Positions 16,926-25,334 of a stretch of DNA of 64,000 nt are shown piece after piece. A model generated the notes under the pieces. That model was not told the origin of the DNA and made no database searches. It worked only from the letters and a program-made list of their open reading frames with translations. Source of the DNA: Flavobacterium sp. 9 (GTDB lineage Bacteria; Bacteroidota; Bacteroidia; Flavobacteriales; Flavobacteriaceae); the NCBI RefSeq assembly GCF_002754195.1, contig NZ_PEEU01000001.1:5208001-5272000 (forward strand), in the 5' to 3' direction. The first letter of the stretch is position 1. Each line of letters opens with the position of its first letter. The translations under genes and the position numbers were made by a program.

Positions 16926-17384
16926 ATGGAAACTAAAAAACAATTTTCATCAAAAGACTTTCATGAAACTTTTGCCCGACCAACTTTTGTAATGCCGGAG
17001 AAACTAATTCACAAAAATGTGGAACAAGCCGGAGAACACAATCAATTTTCGACAGAGCGAAAACATCCGGTTTTCTTTGTTGATCTTCCAAGTAAAAATG
17101 TGAGTATGACTATTGGCGGTTTATTGCCGGATCAATTGACAAATAGACACCGTCATACTTATGAAACCGTTATTTATGTTATTGAAGGACATGGATATAC
17201 CGAAATTGAAGATGTAAAAGTAGAGTGGAAGGCAGGAGACGCAGTTTATATTCCGAGTTGGGCTTGGCACAGACATCAGAATTTGAGCAGTTCAGAATCG
17301 GCTAAATATATCGCTTGTGAAAATGCACCTCAACTTCAAAATTTGGGCGTTGCATTGCGAGAAGAAGAAGGTAGAGATCTTTAA
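16926..17384 (+). CDS. Cupin-domain protein
   Basis: A 152-residue single-domain cupin. The metal-binding histidines are visible as HRH (75-77) in motif 1, followed by VIEGHGY, and WHRH (114-117) in motif 2, with the spacing usual for the family. It may be a dioxygenase, an isomerase or a ligand-binding protein. The 17-base gap to the DapA-like gene and the facing MocR regulator suggest a small catabolic unit for an amino or sugar acid. Confidence 0.82.
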   Translation: METKKQFSSKDFHETFARPTFVMPEKLIHKNVEQAGEHNQFSTERKHPVFFVDLPSKNVSMTIGGLLPDQLTNRHRHTYETVIYVIEGHGYTEIEDVKVEWKAGDAVYIPSWAWHRHQNLSSSESAKYIACENAPQLQNLGVALREEEGRDL

Positions 17385-17401
17385 TTTAAACTGGAAACAA
17401 A

Positions 17402-18283
17402 ATGAAAAATAACCTATTTAAAGGCATTATTGCTTATCCTATAACGCCATTTGATAAAGACGAAAAGGTCGATATTGAATTGTATAAAACATTATTAGAA
17501 AGATTGATTGTTTCCGGTTCTCATGCTGTTGCGCCGCTTGGAAGTACAGGCGTAATGCCTTATTTAACAGACCAAGAAAAAGAAGCGATAATAATAGCAA
17601 CAATCGAGCAGGTTAATGGCAGAGTCCCGGTTTTGGTTGGTGTGTCAAATTTAACGACGGAGAAAACAATTTATCATGCAAAATTTGCAGAACAAGCGGG
17701 CGCAAATGCCGTAATGATTATCCCGATGAGTTACTGGAAACTGACTGATGACGAAATTGTAGCACATTATAATGCGGTTGCCAATCAAATTTCGATTTCT
17801 ATAATGGCGTATAATAATCCTGCAACCGGCGGAGTAGATATGTCACCGGCTTTATTGAAACGACTTTTGGAAATTCCGAATGTGACGATGATTAAAGAAA
17901 GTACGGGAGATGTACAAAGAATGCATTATTTAAGAAGAGAATTGGGCGATGATGTTGCATTTTATAATGGTTCAAATCCGCTGGCATTGGCTGCATTTTC
18001 TGCCGGAGCTTCGGGTTGGTGTACGGCGGCGCCAAATTTAATTCCCAAGCTGAATCTGGATTTACATCACGCAATTCAAAATAATGATCTGGATGAAGCT
18101 CAAAAGGTGTTTTATAAACAATTGAATCTTTTAAAGTTTATCGTGAATAAAGGTTTGCCAAGAGCGATTAAAGCGGGTTTGGAAATTCAGGGAATTAACG
18201 GAGGTTTTTTGCGAAGTCCGTTAAAACCACTAACAGAATCTGAAATAGTTGAATTTAAATTGATTTTGGAAGAATTGGAATAA
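17402..18283 (+). CDS. DapA/NanA-family aldolase or dehydratase
   Basis: A 293-residue (beta/alpha)8 class I aldolase-type enzyme. The Schiff-base lysine is K165 (TMIKESTGD), the catalytic tyrosine Y137 (AYNNPATGG), and the substrate-carboxylate loop is PLGSTGV (45-51). In true dihydrodipicolinate synthase this loop reads GTTGE, so a catabolic 2-keto acid lyase or dehydratase role is more likely than lysine synthesis. It is co-transcribed with the cupin gene under probable MocR control. Confidence 0.82.
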   Translation: MKNNLFKGIIAYPITPFDKDEKVDIELYKTLLERLIVSGSHAVAPLGSTGVMPYLTDQEKEAIIIATIEQVNGRVPVLVGVSNLTTEKTIYHAKFAEQAGANAVMIIPMSYWKLTDDEIVAHYNAVANQISISIMAYNNPATGGVDMSPALLKRLLEIPNVTMIKESTGDVQRMHYLRRELGDDVAFYNGSNPLALAAFSAGASGWCTAAPNLIPKLNLDLHHAIQNNDLDEAQKVFYKQLNLLKFIVNKGLPRAIKAGLEIQGINGGFLRSPLKPLTESEIVEFKLILEELE

Positions 18284-18289
18284 GTTTCT

Positions 18290-18470
18290 TAACCGCAAAG
18301 CACGCAAAGATTTACGCAAAGTTCGCAAAGTATATAAAACATAGCTTTGCGGACTTTGCGTTTTTCAACACAATCAAAAATAAAAAACCTTTGCGCCTTT
18401 GCGGTAAAATCTCAAAGTTACTCTATTCTCATTTCAAACCTGAAACAAACAAAACCTGAAACAATCAGTA
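18290..18470. repeat. GCAAAGTTCGCAAAG and CTGAAAC repeat block
   Basis: CGCAAAGTTCGCAAAG (from 18316) is mirrored by CTTTGCGGACTTTGCG (from 18344). GCGCCTTTGCGGTAAAAT and TTTCAAACCTGAAACAAAC follow. It has the same order of modules as 15171-15410. Confidence 0.75.
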
Positions 18471-18477
18471 TTTTGAC

Positions 18478-18485
18478 TACTTTTG
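18478..18485 (+). promoter_or_regulatory. -7 box of the DEAD helicase gene
   Basis: TACTTTTG matches TAnnTTTG and ends four bases before the ATG, which suggests a leaderless mRNA. A -33 element is not convincing. Confidence 0.6.
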
Positions 18486-18489
18486 CAAA

Positions 18490-19839
18490 ATGAATAAAAA
18501 ACACCATTCCAATAACATACTTTCGAATTTAGGAATTGAGAGCCTAAACGAAATGCAAGAAGTAGCGCAGGATGCTATTTTAAACGATAACAATATTTTA
18601 CTGCTTTCTCCAACAGGATCAGGAAAAACATTGGCTTTTTTACTGCCTGTTTTAGAATTATTACAACCGGAGATTCTTTCGGTTCAATGTTTAATTTTAG
18701 TGCCTTCGCGCGAATTAGGTTTGCAAATTGAGCAGGTTTGGAAAAAAATGGGAACGCAATACAAAGTAAATATTTGCTACGGAGGTCACTCAATTGATAC
18801 AGAAATCAAGAATTTGAGTAATCCGCCTGCGGTTTTAATTGGAACTCCGGGAAGAATTGCAGATCATATTGACAGAGATACTTTTCGCACAGATAAAATC
18901 CAGACTTTGATTCTGGATGAATTTGATAAGTCATTGCAATTGGGTTTTCATGAGCAAATGTCTTACATCATTGGAAAATTAACGAAGCTGAACAAACGCG
19001 TTTTGGTTTCGGCGACTTCAGATATTGAGATTCCAAGATATACAAGAGTTGTTAATCCTACGGTTTTGGATTTTATTCCTGAGGAAGAAGAAAAAGCAAA
19101 TCTTTCGATGAAAATGGTTGTTTCGCCAGCTAAAGATAAATTGGAAAGTTTATTCAATTTGATTTGTTCGTTGAAATCACAATCGGCTATTATTTTTTGT
19201 AATCATCGTGATGCTGCAGAAAGAATTAGTGATACATTAAACGAAAAAGGAATTTACGCAACCTATTATCATGGCGGAATGGATCAGGATGAACGTGAGC
19301 GTGCTTTGATTCAGTTTAGAAACGGAAGTATGAGTTACTTAATCACAACTGATTTGGCGGCTCGTGGCTTGGATATTCCGGAAATGAAACACGTTATTCA
19401 TTATCATTTGCCTTTAAAAGAAGACGAATTTACACATCGTAATGGTCGTACAGCTCGTATGCAAGCTTCTGGAACTGCTTATATTATTATCCACGAAAGT
19501 GAAAAAAAACTGGATTATATTGACTACGGAATGGAAGTTCTAAAAGTTGATAATGCTACAACTTTACCCAAGCCACCAGAATATCAAACCATTTATATTA
19601 GTGGCGGAAAGAAAACAAAACTGAACAAAATTGATATTGTTGGTTTCTTTTCTCAAAAAGGAAAACTGGAGAAAGGTGATTTAGGTTTAATCGAAGTAAA
19701 AGATTTTATTTCGTTTGCCGCTGTAAGATTCAATAAAGTAAAAGACTTGCTTAAAAATATCAAAGACGAAAAAATGAAAGGCAAGAAATTCAAAATCGAA
19801 GTTGCCAGAAAAGTGGTGAAGAAAGAGGAGGAAAGATAG
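18490..19839 (+). CDS. DEAD-box-type RNA helicase with DEFD motif II
   Basis: 449 residues. The RecA-like core is complete: SPTGSGKT (40-47), PSRELG (72-77), GTPGRI (118-123), SATS (174-177) and a C-terminal HRNGRTAR motif VI. Motif II reads DEFD (143-146) instead of DEAD. The Q motif is reduced. The C-terminal ~80 residues (from IYISGGKKTKLNKIDIVGFF) resemble the DbpA-type RNA-binding domain. It unwinds RNA in an ATP-dependent way, probably in ribosome assembly or mRNA turnover. Single gene with its own -7 box. Confidence 0.87.
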   Translation: MNKKHHSNNILSNLGIESLNEMQEVAQDAILNDNNILLLSPTGSGKTLAFLLPVLELLQPEILSVQCLILVPSRELGLQIEQVWKKMGTQYKVNICYGGHSIDTEIKNLSNPPAVLIGTPGRIADHIDRDTFRTDKIQTLILDEFDKSLQLGFHEQMSYIIGKLTKLNKRVLVSATSDIEIPRYTRVVNPTVLDFIPEEEEKANLSMKMVVSPAKDKLESLFNLICSLKSQSAIIFCNHRDAAERISDTLNEKGIYATYYHGGMDQDERERALIQFRNGSMSYLITTDLAARGLDIPEMKHVIHYHLPLKEDEFTHRNGRTARMQASGTAYIIIHESEKKLDYIDYGMEVLKVDNATTLPKPPEYQTIYISGGKKTKLNKIDIVGFFSQKGKLEKGDLGLIEVKDFISFAAVRFNKVKDLLKNIKDEKMKGKKFKIEVARKVVKKEEER

Positions 19840-20186
19840 TTTTTTGTTTCAGGTTCTCTCTGGTTTGTCGTTTTTGTACGGACTTTTTTGTCAAAATTGT
19901 AAACTTTGATAGAATTTAGAAGGGAGATTTGTAGTAAAATTTCTTTAATTTCGATACGTTTTCACGTTTTTTCAGTGCTAAATTTAAGTCTTTATCTTAT
20001 TCATTTTGATGAGTTAAGTTATGTTTAATTTATTGAATTTCAGTATTTTGATTGCTTGTTGTGTTGTGCTTAGCCTAATTTTGAACAACAATCTTAATTG
20101 AATGTTGATAAATTAATGATTAAGGTTTTAATTTATCATAAATTCTACGTTTCTTGTGGTGGTAAATAATAAACCCCAAATTAATT
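19840..20186. other. AT-rich spacer without a recognisable element
   Basis: No ORF and no clear hairpin. A short TTTCAGGTT fragment of the common repeat lies near the helicase stop. I see no good TAnnTTTG box before the next gene. Confidence 0.5.
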
Positions 20187-20633
20187 ATGAAAAGAATTAT
20201 TACGATTGCTATTTTGTTGTTTAGTGTTGTGTCTTTTGCACAAATTAAAGTTATTGAAACTGTACCAGTTGAAAAATTAGGAAAAGTAAATAACAACTAT
20301 ATTCAGAAAATTGGAGATGAGTATACTGTATACTACACAAGTATTCAAAATGATGATGAATCTTCTTCTTTGAGAAAATTTACATTTAAAAATGTTAATA
20401 ATGATTATTCTAATCTTTATAACATTATTGTAAATGGTTTTACTGCAAATCCATTATACGATATCAAATTAGAATTACCTAATAATTATATCTGGTTACA
20501 CTACACAGGAAGTGTTATTCCTGAGAAAGCTACAGTTCAGTTTATGGTTGGATCTAAAGACGCTTCTTCTGCAACAAGCAGTGTTTCTGAGCCATTTGTA
20601 AAAGATCAGATTAATAAATTATTCCAAAAATAA
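20187..20633 (+). CDS. Small exported protein of unknown function
   Basis: 148 residues with a clear signal peptide (MKRIITIAILLFSVVSFAQ, cut near residue 19). The mature part is beta-rich and has no cysteine or known motif. It is probably periplasmic. A strong terminator follows. It stands alone. Confidence 0.6.
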   Translation: MKRIITIAILLFSVVSFAQIKVIETVPVEKLGKVNNNYIQKIGDEYTVYYTSIQNDDESSSLRKFTFKNVNNDYSNLYNIIVNGFTANPLYDIKLELPNNYIWLHYTGSVIPEKATVQFMVGSKDASSATSSVSEPFVKDQINKLFQK

Positions 20634-20701
20634 ATTTTAGTTTCAGGTTTCAGGTTTTATTTGTTTCAAGTTTAAAACCTTATTTAAGAAACTTAAGATA
20701 T

Positions 20702-20736
20702 AAAAAAGGCTATTCAGATTTGAATAGCCTTTTTTG
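20702..20736 (+). terminator. Intrinsic terminator after the small exported protein
   Basis: AAAAAAGGCTATTCA pairs with TGAATAGCCTTTTTT, with a short loop and T-run. Confidence 0.88.
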
Positions 20737-20863
20737 TTTTGTTTCAAGTTTGAAAAATTTTGTTTCAAGTTTCAGGTTTTCTTTGTTTCAAGTTTTGACC
20801 TTTGACAAAGATTAGAAAAACTAAGTAGCTTAGAATCTTAGCAACTTAGAACCTAAAAAAAGA

Positions 20864-21442
20864 TTAAATCTTTTTGACATATTGAGTGATAATCACAATT
20901 TGCTGACCGTCTACTTTTCCTTCGATATATTCAGCGTTTTCGTGGTCTAAACGAATGTTACGCACAGCAGTTCCTTGTTTTGCGACCATACTGGAACCTT
21001 TTACTTTTAAATCTTTAATTAAAACTACAGAATCTCCGTGTTCTAAAATTACTCCGTTACTGTCACGGTGAATGATTTTGTTTTCGTCTTCTTCGCCTTC
21101 GCCAGTTGCTTGTGCCCATGCCAGAGTATCTTCGTCTAAATACATCATGTCAAGTAATTCCTGAGGCCATCCTGCAGCACGCATACGGCTCAACATTCTC
21201 CATGCTACAACTTGTACAGCTACATTCTCATTCCACATACTGTCATTAAGACATCTCCAGTGATTTAAATCGACATTGTCTGGGTTTTCGATTTGGTCAA
21301 TACAAGTACTGCACGCCATTATACTTTCGTCAAGTCCGCCTTTTTGAGTTGGTAATACTTGATATACTTTTAGGTTTTCCTCAGCTCCACAAAGTTCGCA
21401 TTTAGATCCGCTACGTTTGTTTAATTCTCTTTCGATGCTCAT
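20864..21442 (-). CDS. PhnA/YjdM-family zinc-ribbon protein
   Basis: 192 residues. The N-terminal zinc ribbon is C15-x2-C18 ... C44-x2-C47. The C-terminal ~70 residues (DSNGVILEHGDSVVLIKDLKVKG) form the PhnA SH3-like domain. The middle is a longer insert typical of the Bacteroidota members. Despite the old name there is no evidence here for a role in phosphonate use: no phn genes lie nearby. Function unknown. Confidence 0.83.
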   Translation of the reverse strand: MSIERELNKRSGSKCELCGAEENLKVYQVLPTQKGGLDESIMACSTCIDQIENPDNVDLNHWRCLNDSMWNENVAVQVVAWRMLSRMRAAGWPQELLDMMYLDEDTLAWAQATGEGEEDENKIIHRDSNGVILEHGDSVVLIKDLKVKGSSMVAKQGTAVRNIRLDHENAEYIEGKVDGQQIVIITQYVKKI

Positions 21443-21560
21443 TATGATTGTTTATTTAAAAATGCGAAATTACTTATAATTTACTTCGCTTGCAAGTTTA
21501 TGTTTTATCTGGTTTTGAGCCATGGATTTTACGGGTTGAAATAGATTGACACGGATTTTC

Positions 21561-21647
21561 GTCTTTGCGAGGAACGAAGCAATCTCAGTGCTATATTTTT
21601 TATTAAGATTCCTCTTTTAGTGTGTTTGCTTCGTTCCTCGCAATGAC
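21561..21647. repeat. Palindromic element of the GCGAGGAACGAAGCAA type, second copy
   Basis: Arms at 21561-21583 and 21626-21647 share the GCGAGGAACGAAGCAA sequence with the element at 471-551. The loops are unrelated. Confidence 0.83.
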
Positions 21648-21661
21648 TTTGTGTATGTTAT

Positions 21662-22120
21662 TTACTTCTTCACCCTAACCGCATCAGGAACCAACATTTC
21701 ATATTCTCCGCCATTTCGTAATACATCACGAACGATGCTCGAACTTATAAAAGATGTTTTTGCAGCGGTTAATAAAAATACAGTTTCAATTTTCGAAAGT
21801 TTTCTGTTAGTATGGGCAATTGCTTTTTCGAATTCGAAATCGGCAGGATTGCGTAAACCTCTTAAAATGAAGTTGGCTTTTTGTTTTTTTGCTAAATCTA
21901 TTGTTAGACCTTCGTAAGTGATAACCGAAATTTTTGGTTCGTCTTTGAAGGTTTCTTCAATAAAGCGTTTTCTTTCTTCGAGTGAAAACATGTATTTTTT
22001 TTCGGCATTGACACCAATTGCAATTACGATTTCATCAAAAAGTGAGATTCCTCTTTTGATAATATCTTCGTGACCTAAAGTAATTGGGTCAAATGATCCG
22101 GGAAATATGGCTTTTCGCAT
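21662..22120 (-). CDS. coaD: Phosphopantetheine adenylyltransferase
   Basis: Transfers AMP from ATP to 4'-phosphopantetheine, the penultimate step of coenzyme A synthesis. The 152-residue protein shows PGSFDPITLGH near the N terminus (the T/HxGH nucleotide-binding motif), LRGLRNPADFEFE and ISSSIVRD. I chose the ATG at 22120. An upstream in-frame start would add 15 residues encoded by the repeat-like leader. Confidence 0.94.
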   Translation of the reverse strand: MRKAIFPGSFDPITLGHEDIIKRGISLFDEIVIAIGVNAEKKYMFSLEERKRFIEETFKDEPKISVITYEGLTIDLAKKQKANFILRGLRNPADFEFEKAIAHTNRKLSKIETVFLLTAAKTSFISSSIVRDVLRNGGEYEMLVPDAVRVKK

Positions 22121-22175
22121 CTTTTTTTTATTGAGGTTCAAAGGTTCAGAGTGGCAAAGGAACAAAGGTTTTTTA

Positions 22176-22278
22176 GACTTCGTCTTCGCTCAGTCTGACA
22201 AATATTATGTTGTATTTATATAGTAAAAAAATAAGGTTCTAAAATCTTAGTGCCTTAGCAACTTAGTATCTTAGAACC
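22176..22278. repeat. Half element plus TTAGCAACTTAG-type tandem repeats
   Basis: GACTTCGTCTTCGCTCAGTC (22176-22195) matches the right arm of the palindrome at 23355-23433. It is followed by GGTTCTAAAATCTTAGTGCC...TTAGCAACTTAG (about 22232-22278), an 8-9-base degenerate tandem repeat. Confidence 0.65.
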
Positions 22279-22286
22279 TTTTTTAG

Positions 22287-23258
22287 TTAAGCTAAAGCTA
22301 ACTCAATCGCGTTGGTGAATAAATCTTCGAGAGATATTCCGGCTGCGTGCGCTTGTTGCGGAATCAAACTTTCGGTTGTTAATCCCGGAATTGTATTCAT
22401 TTCAAGCATGTGCGGTTCGTTGTTCACGATAATGAATTCGCTTCTTGAGAAACCTTTCATTTTTAAAACTTCGTAAGCTCTTTTTGCAGTTTCACTCACT
22501 TTTTGAGTCAATTCGTCTGAAATTCTTGCTGGTGTAATTTCTTGTGATTTTCCTTCGTATTTGGCTTCATAGTCAAAGAAATCATTGTCCGAAACAATTT
22601 CGGTGATTGGTAAAACTTTGATTTCGCCTTTGTAATTGATTACTCCAACAGAAACTTCGGTTCCGTCAAGGAAACTTTCGATGATGATTTCGTTATCTTC
22701 TTTATATGCAACTTCAATTGCGATTGGCAATTCTGCTTCTGTTTTTACTTTTGAGATTCCAAAGCTTGATCCTGCTTTGTTTGGTTTTACGAAACATGGC
22801 AAACCTACTTTTTTAACGATTTCGGCAGTATTGATAACGTCACCTTTATTTAAGTAATAAGAGATTGCCGTTTTGATTCCGTATGGTTTTAAAACCGATA
22901 ATAAATCACGTTTGTTGAATGTCAATGCTGCTTGATAATAATCGCAAGATGATTGCGGAATTCCTAATAATTCGAAATAAGCCTGCATTAAACCATCTTC
23001 TCCAGGAGTTCCGTGAATGGCATTGAAAACACAATCGAAAGTGATTTTTTCTCCGTTTACCGTCACAGAAAAATCATTTTTATCAATTGGAAATTCTGCA
23101 TCATTTTGATCTACATAAACCCATTTTTCTTTAAAGATATGAATGCGGAATCCGTTGTATTTTGTTTTGTCAAGATATTGGTGAACGACGTTTCCTGAGA
23201 TAAGAGAAATTTTATATTCACTTGAATATCCGCCCATGATGATGGCTATGTTTTTCAT
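22287..23258 (-). CDS. ddl: D-alanine--D-alanine ligase
   Basis: A 323-residue ATP-grasp enzyme that joins two D-alanines for peptidoglycan. Visible are IMGGYSSEYKISLISG (N-terminal substrate loop), HGTPGEDG, the ATP-binding lysine region FVKPNKAGSSFGISK, and the C-terminal EMNTIPGLT metal/D-Ala site. Length is normal. Neighbouring coaD lies downstream on the same strand, separated by repeats, so it is probably a separate transcript. Confidence 0.94.
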   Translation of the reverse strand: MKNIAIIMGGYSSEYKISLISGNVVHQYLDKTKYNGFRIHIFKEKWVYVDQNDAEFPIDKNDFSVTVNGEKITFDCVFNAIHGTPGEDGLMQAYFELLGIPQSSCDYYQAALTFNKRDLLSVLKPYGIKTAISYYLNKGDVINTAEIVKKVGLPCFVKPNKAGSSFGISKVKTEAELPIAIEVAYKEDNEIIIESFLDGTEVSVGVINYKGEIKVLPITEIVSDNDFFDYEAKYEGKSQEITPARISDELTQKVSETAKRAYEVLKMKGFSRSEFIIVNNEPHMLEMNTIPGLTTESLIPQQAHAAGISLEDLFTNAIELALA

Positions 23259-23354
23259 TGATTTGATGTTTAATCGTTTATTTGTGTATTTGTTTAAATC
23301 GTTTATTTGTTTCAGGTTTCAGGTTTCATGTTTTCTTTGTCATCTTGTTCTCTT

Positions 23355-23433
23355 TTTTGTCAGACTGAGCGGAGTGGAAGTCACGTTTGCTGAATCACTT
23401 TGCGGGACTTCGACTTCGCTCAGTCTGACAAAA
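23355..23433. repeat. GTCAGACTGAGCGGAGTGGAAGTC palindrome
   Basis: Arms at 23355-23382 and 23406-23433 are near-perfect reverse complements. One arm is also found alone at 22176-22200. Confidence 0.8.
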
Positions 23434-23480
23434 CGATGTTTTATAAAAAAGAAAAATGTTCTTATGAAACCTAAAGCCTT

Positions 23481-23560
23481 AGCCCTGATGGAAGCGGCAT
23501 CCTTTTTATTTTTTCTTTAAAAATAAAAAGATACAGCGGACAGCAGGAAACAGCTCCTGA
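23481..23560 (+). repeat. Structured AGCCCTGATGGAAGCGGCATCC repeat, copy 1
   Basis: Conserved blocks AGCCCTGATGG, AAGCGGCATCC and AGCGGACAGCAGGA flank a variable hairpin, here CTTTTTATTTTT/AAAAATAAAAAG. A last small hairpin CAGGA/TCCTG follows. Other copies are at 35157-35245 and 39205-39282, all in the same orientation. Between divergent ddl and PASTA genes. Confidence 0.85.
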
Positions 23561-23649
23561 AAATTATCCTTAGACTTCGATCAGGATTGCAATTGCAATA
23601 CTTTCTTGTTTAAAACAAAATTATCATTTTTTTTGAAACGAAATAGCTT

Positions 23650-23657
23650 TATCTTTG
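23650..23657 (+). promoter_or_regulatory. -7 box of the PASTA-rluD operon
   Basis: TATCTTTG matches the TAnnTTTG consensus and lies 20 bases before the ATG at 23678. It lies inside the longer in-frame ORF, so the upstream start is ruled out. Confidence 0.6.
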
Positions 23658-23677
23658 CCTCTAATAAAAATAAATTT

Positions 23678-24301
23678 ATGAGTTTACGTAAGTATTTAAC
23701 TAGCCGAGTATTTTTTGTGCAAGTATTAAGTGCGGCTGCTATAATTGCCGTTTTAGGTTATTTGTTTATGCATTGGTTGACTTTTACAACTGATCATGGT
23801 CATGAAATTGCCGTTCCGAATTTAACTAAATTGACTGAGGAACAAGTTGAGGCAAAATTAGACGATTTGGACCTTGATTATGTGCTTTTGGATAGTGTTG
23901 ATTACCGAAGTGAATTTCCTAAATACAGTGTTGTTGAGCAAGATCCGTTGCCGGGAACAATGGTAAAAGTAGGAAGAAAAATATATATTAAAATTAATGC
24001 ATCAGGATTTTCATCTGTTAAAATTCCTGATTTAATCGAAAAAACATACCGTGAAGCGGTTCCAACTTTGAAAGCTTTAGGGCTTGAGGAAGGAACAATC
24101 ACTTATATTCCGAATCTTGGAAAAGATATGGTTTTGGAGATGCGTTATAAAGGTAGAAACTTAAAAGTAGGAGATCGCGTGCTGAAGGCTTCTAAAATCG
24201 ACTTGGTTTTAGGAGACGGAAAAGCATCTTATGTAGATGAAAGTCAGGCCACAGATAGTTTAGCTGCGCCAACTACGGAAACCCCAAAAGATGAACAATA
24301 A
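23678..24301 (+). CDS. Membrane-anchored PASTA-domain protein
   Basis: 207 residues: a short cytosolic start (MSLRKYLTSR), one membrane span (about 11-33) and two PASTA domains outside (about 43-107 and 113-180), then an acidic Thr/Ser-rich tail. PASTA domains bind peptidoglycan fragments. There is no kinase or transpeptidase domain. The start at 23678 is chosen because the longer frame overlaps the -7 box. It overlaps the next gene by 11 bases and faces ddl, so a link to cell-wall sensing is plausible but unproven. Confidence 0.85.
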   Translation: MSLRKYLTSRVFFVQVLSAAAIIAVLGYLFMHWLTFTTDHGHEIAVPNLTKLTEEQVEAKLDDLDLDYVLLDSVDYRSEFPKYSVVEQDPLPGTMVKVGRKIYIKINASGFSSVKIPDLIEKTYREAVPTLKALGLEEGTITYIPNLGKDMVLEMRYKGRNLKVGDRVLKASKIDLVLGDGKASYVDESQATDSLAAPTTETPKDEQ

Positions 24302-25334
24302 TATTGAAAATTTAGATCTGGAAGACGAATTATTCGAACATTTTAGATTTGAAGTCCCTAAAGGTCAAGCGCTTTTGCGTATTGACAAATATTTAATGAA
24401 TTTGATTCAGAATGCGACGCGTAACAAAATCCAGAACGCTGCAACTGAAGGGAATATTTTTGTAAATGATATTCCTGTAAAATCAAATTATAAGGTTAAA
24501 CCATTTGATGTGGTGACAGTTATGTTGTCGCATCCTCCGTTTGAAAATCATATTCTTCCAGAAGATATTCCGTTGAATATTGTATATGAAGATGATGCTT
24601 TGTTGTTGATTAATAAGGAACCGGGAATGGTTGTACATCCTGGTCACGGAAATTATAAGGGAACTTTGGTAAATGCATTGGCGCATCATTTTGATAATTT
24701 GCCAATGAATAGCAGCGAACGCCCAGGTTTGGTTCACCGAATTGATAAGGATACGTCCGGACTTTTGGTGGTTGCCAAAACGGAAGCTGCAATGACACAT
24801 TTGGCAAAACAATTTGAAGCTAAAACTTCTGAACGTGAGTATATTGCTCTTGTTTGGGGAAATGTTGCTGAAGAAGAAGGAACAATTGAAGGAAATCTTG
24901 CAAGACACTTAAAAGATCGCATGCAAATGGCGGTTTTTGCTGATCCTGAAATTGGGAAACCTGCAATTACGCATTATAAAGTTTTGGAACGTTTTGGTTA
25001 CGTGACTTTGATTTCTTGTAAACTTGAAACGGGAAGAACGCACCAGATTCGTGCGCACATGAAGCATATTGGTCATCCATTGTTTAATGACGAACGTTAC
25101 GGTGGACATTTAATTTTGAAAGGAACGACGTTTACAAAATACAAACAATTTATAGACAATTGTTTCAAAGCTTTACCACGTCAGGCTTTGCATGCTAAAA
25201 CACTTGGTTTTGTGCATCCTGTAACAGGCGAAATGATGCGTTTTGATACAGAATTACCTCAGGATTTTCAGGATTGTATCGAGAAATGGCGCAATTATGG
25301 GAAATCTCATAATATGGAAGATGATGAGAACTAA
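24291..25334 (+). CDS. rluD: Large-subunit pseudouridine synthase, RluD type
   Basis: 347 residues. An S4 RNA-binding domain lies at about 27-85, followed by the RluA-type catalytic domain with HRIDKDTSG (149-157), where D152 is the catalytic aspartate, and ETGRTHQIRAHM. It converts uridines of 23S rRNA to pseudouridine. The exact position cannot be told, but the S4-containing form in Bacteroidota is usually called RluD. Translationally coupled to the PASTA gene (11-base overlap). A terminator follows. Confidence 0.88.
   Translation: MNNNIENLDLEDELFEHFRFEVPKGQALLRIDKYLMNLIQNATRNKIQNAATEGNIFVNDIPVKSNYKVKPFDVVTVMLSHPPFENHILPEDIPLNIVYEDDALLLINKEPGMVVHPGHGNYKGTLVNALAHHFDNLPMNSSERPGLVHRIDKDTSGLLVVAKTEAAMTHLAKQFEAKTSEREYIALVWGNVAEEEGTIEGNLARHLKDRMQMAVFADPEIGKPAITHYKVLERFGYVTLISCKLETGRTHQIRAHMKHIGHPLFNDERYGGHLILKGTTFTKYKQFIDNCFKALPRQALHAKTLGFVHPVTGEMMRFDTELPQDFQDCIEKWRNYGKSHNMEDDEN

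Noticed and set aside
16926..18283. Lysine biosynthesis role for the DapA-like enzyme
   Set aside because: The GSTG loop differs from the DapA GTTGE loop, and the gene lies with a cupin and a MocR regulator rather than with lysine genes.
20864..21442. Phosphonate degradation locus
   Set aside because: Only the phnA-type gene is present. No C-P lyase or phosphonatase gene lies nearby, and the name is historical.
23606..23677. Longer N terminus of the PASTA protein
   Set aside because: It overlaps the -7 box at 23650-23657. The inner ATG directly precedes a normal signal-anchor sequence.
24483..25109. Minus-strand ORFs opposite rluD
   Set aside because: Antisense shadows: His/Cys/Phe-rich translations with no family resemblance.
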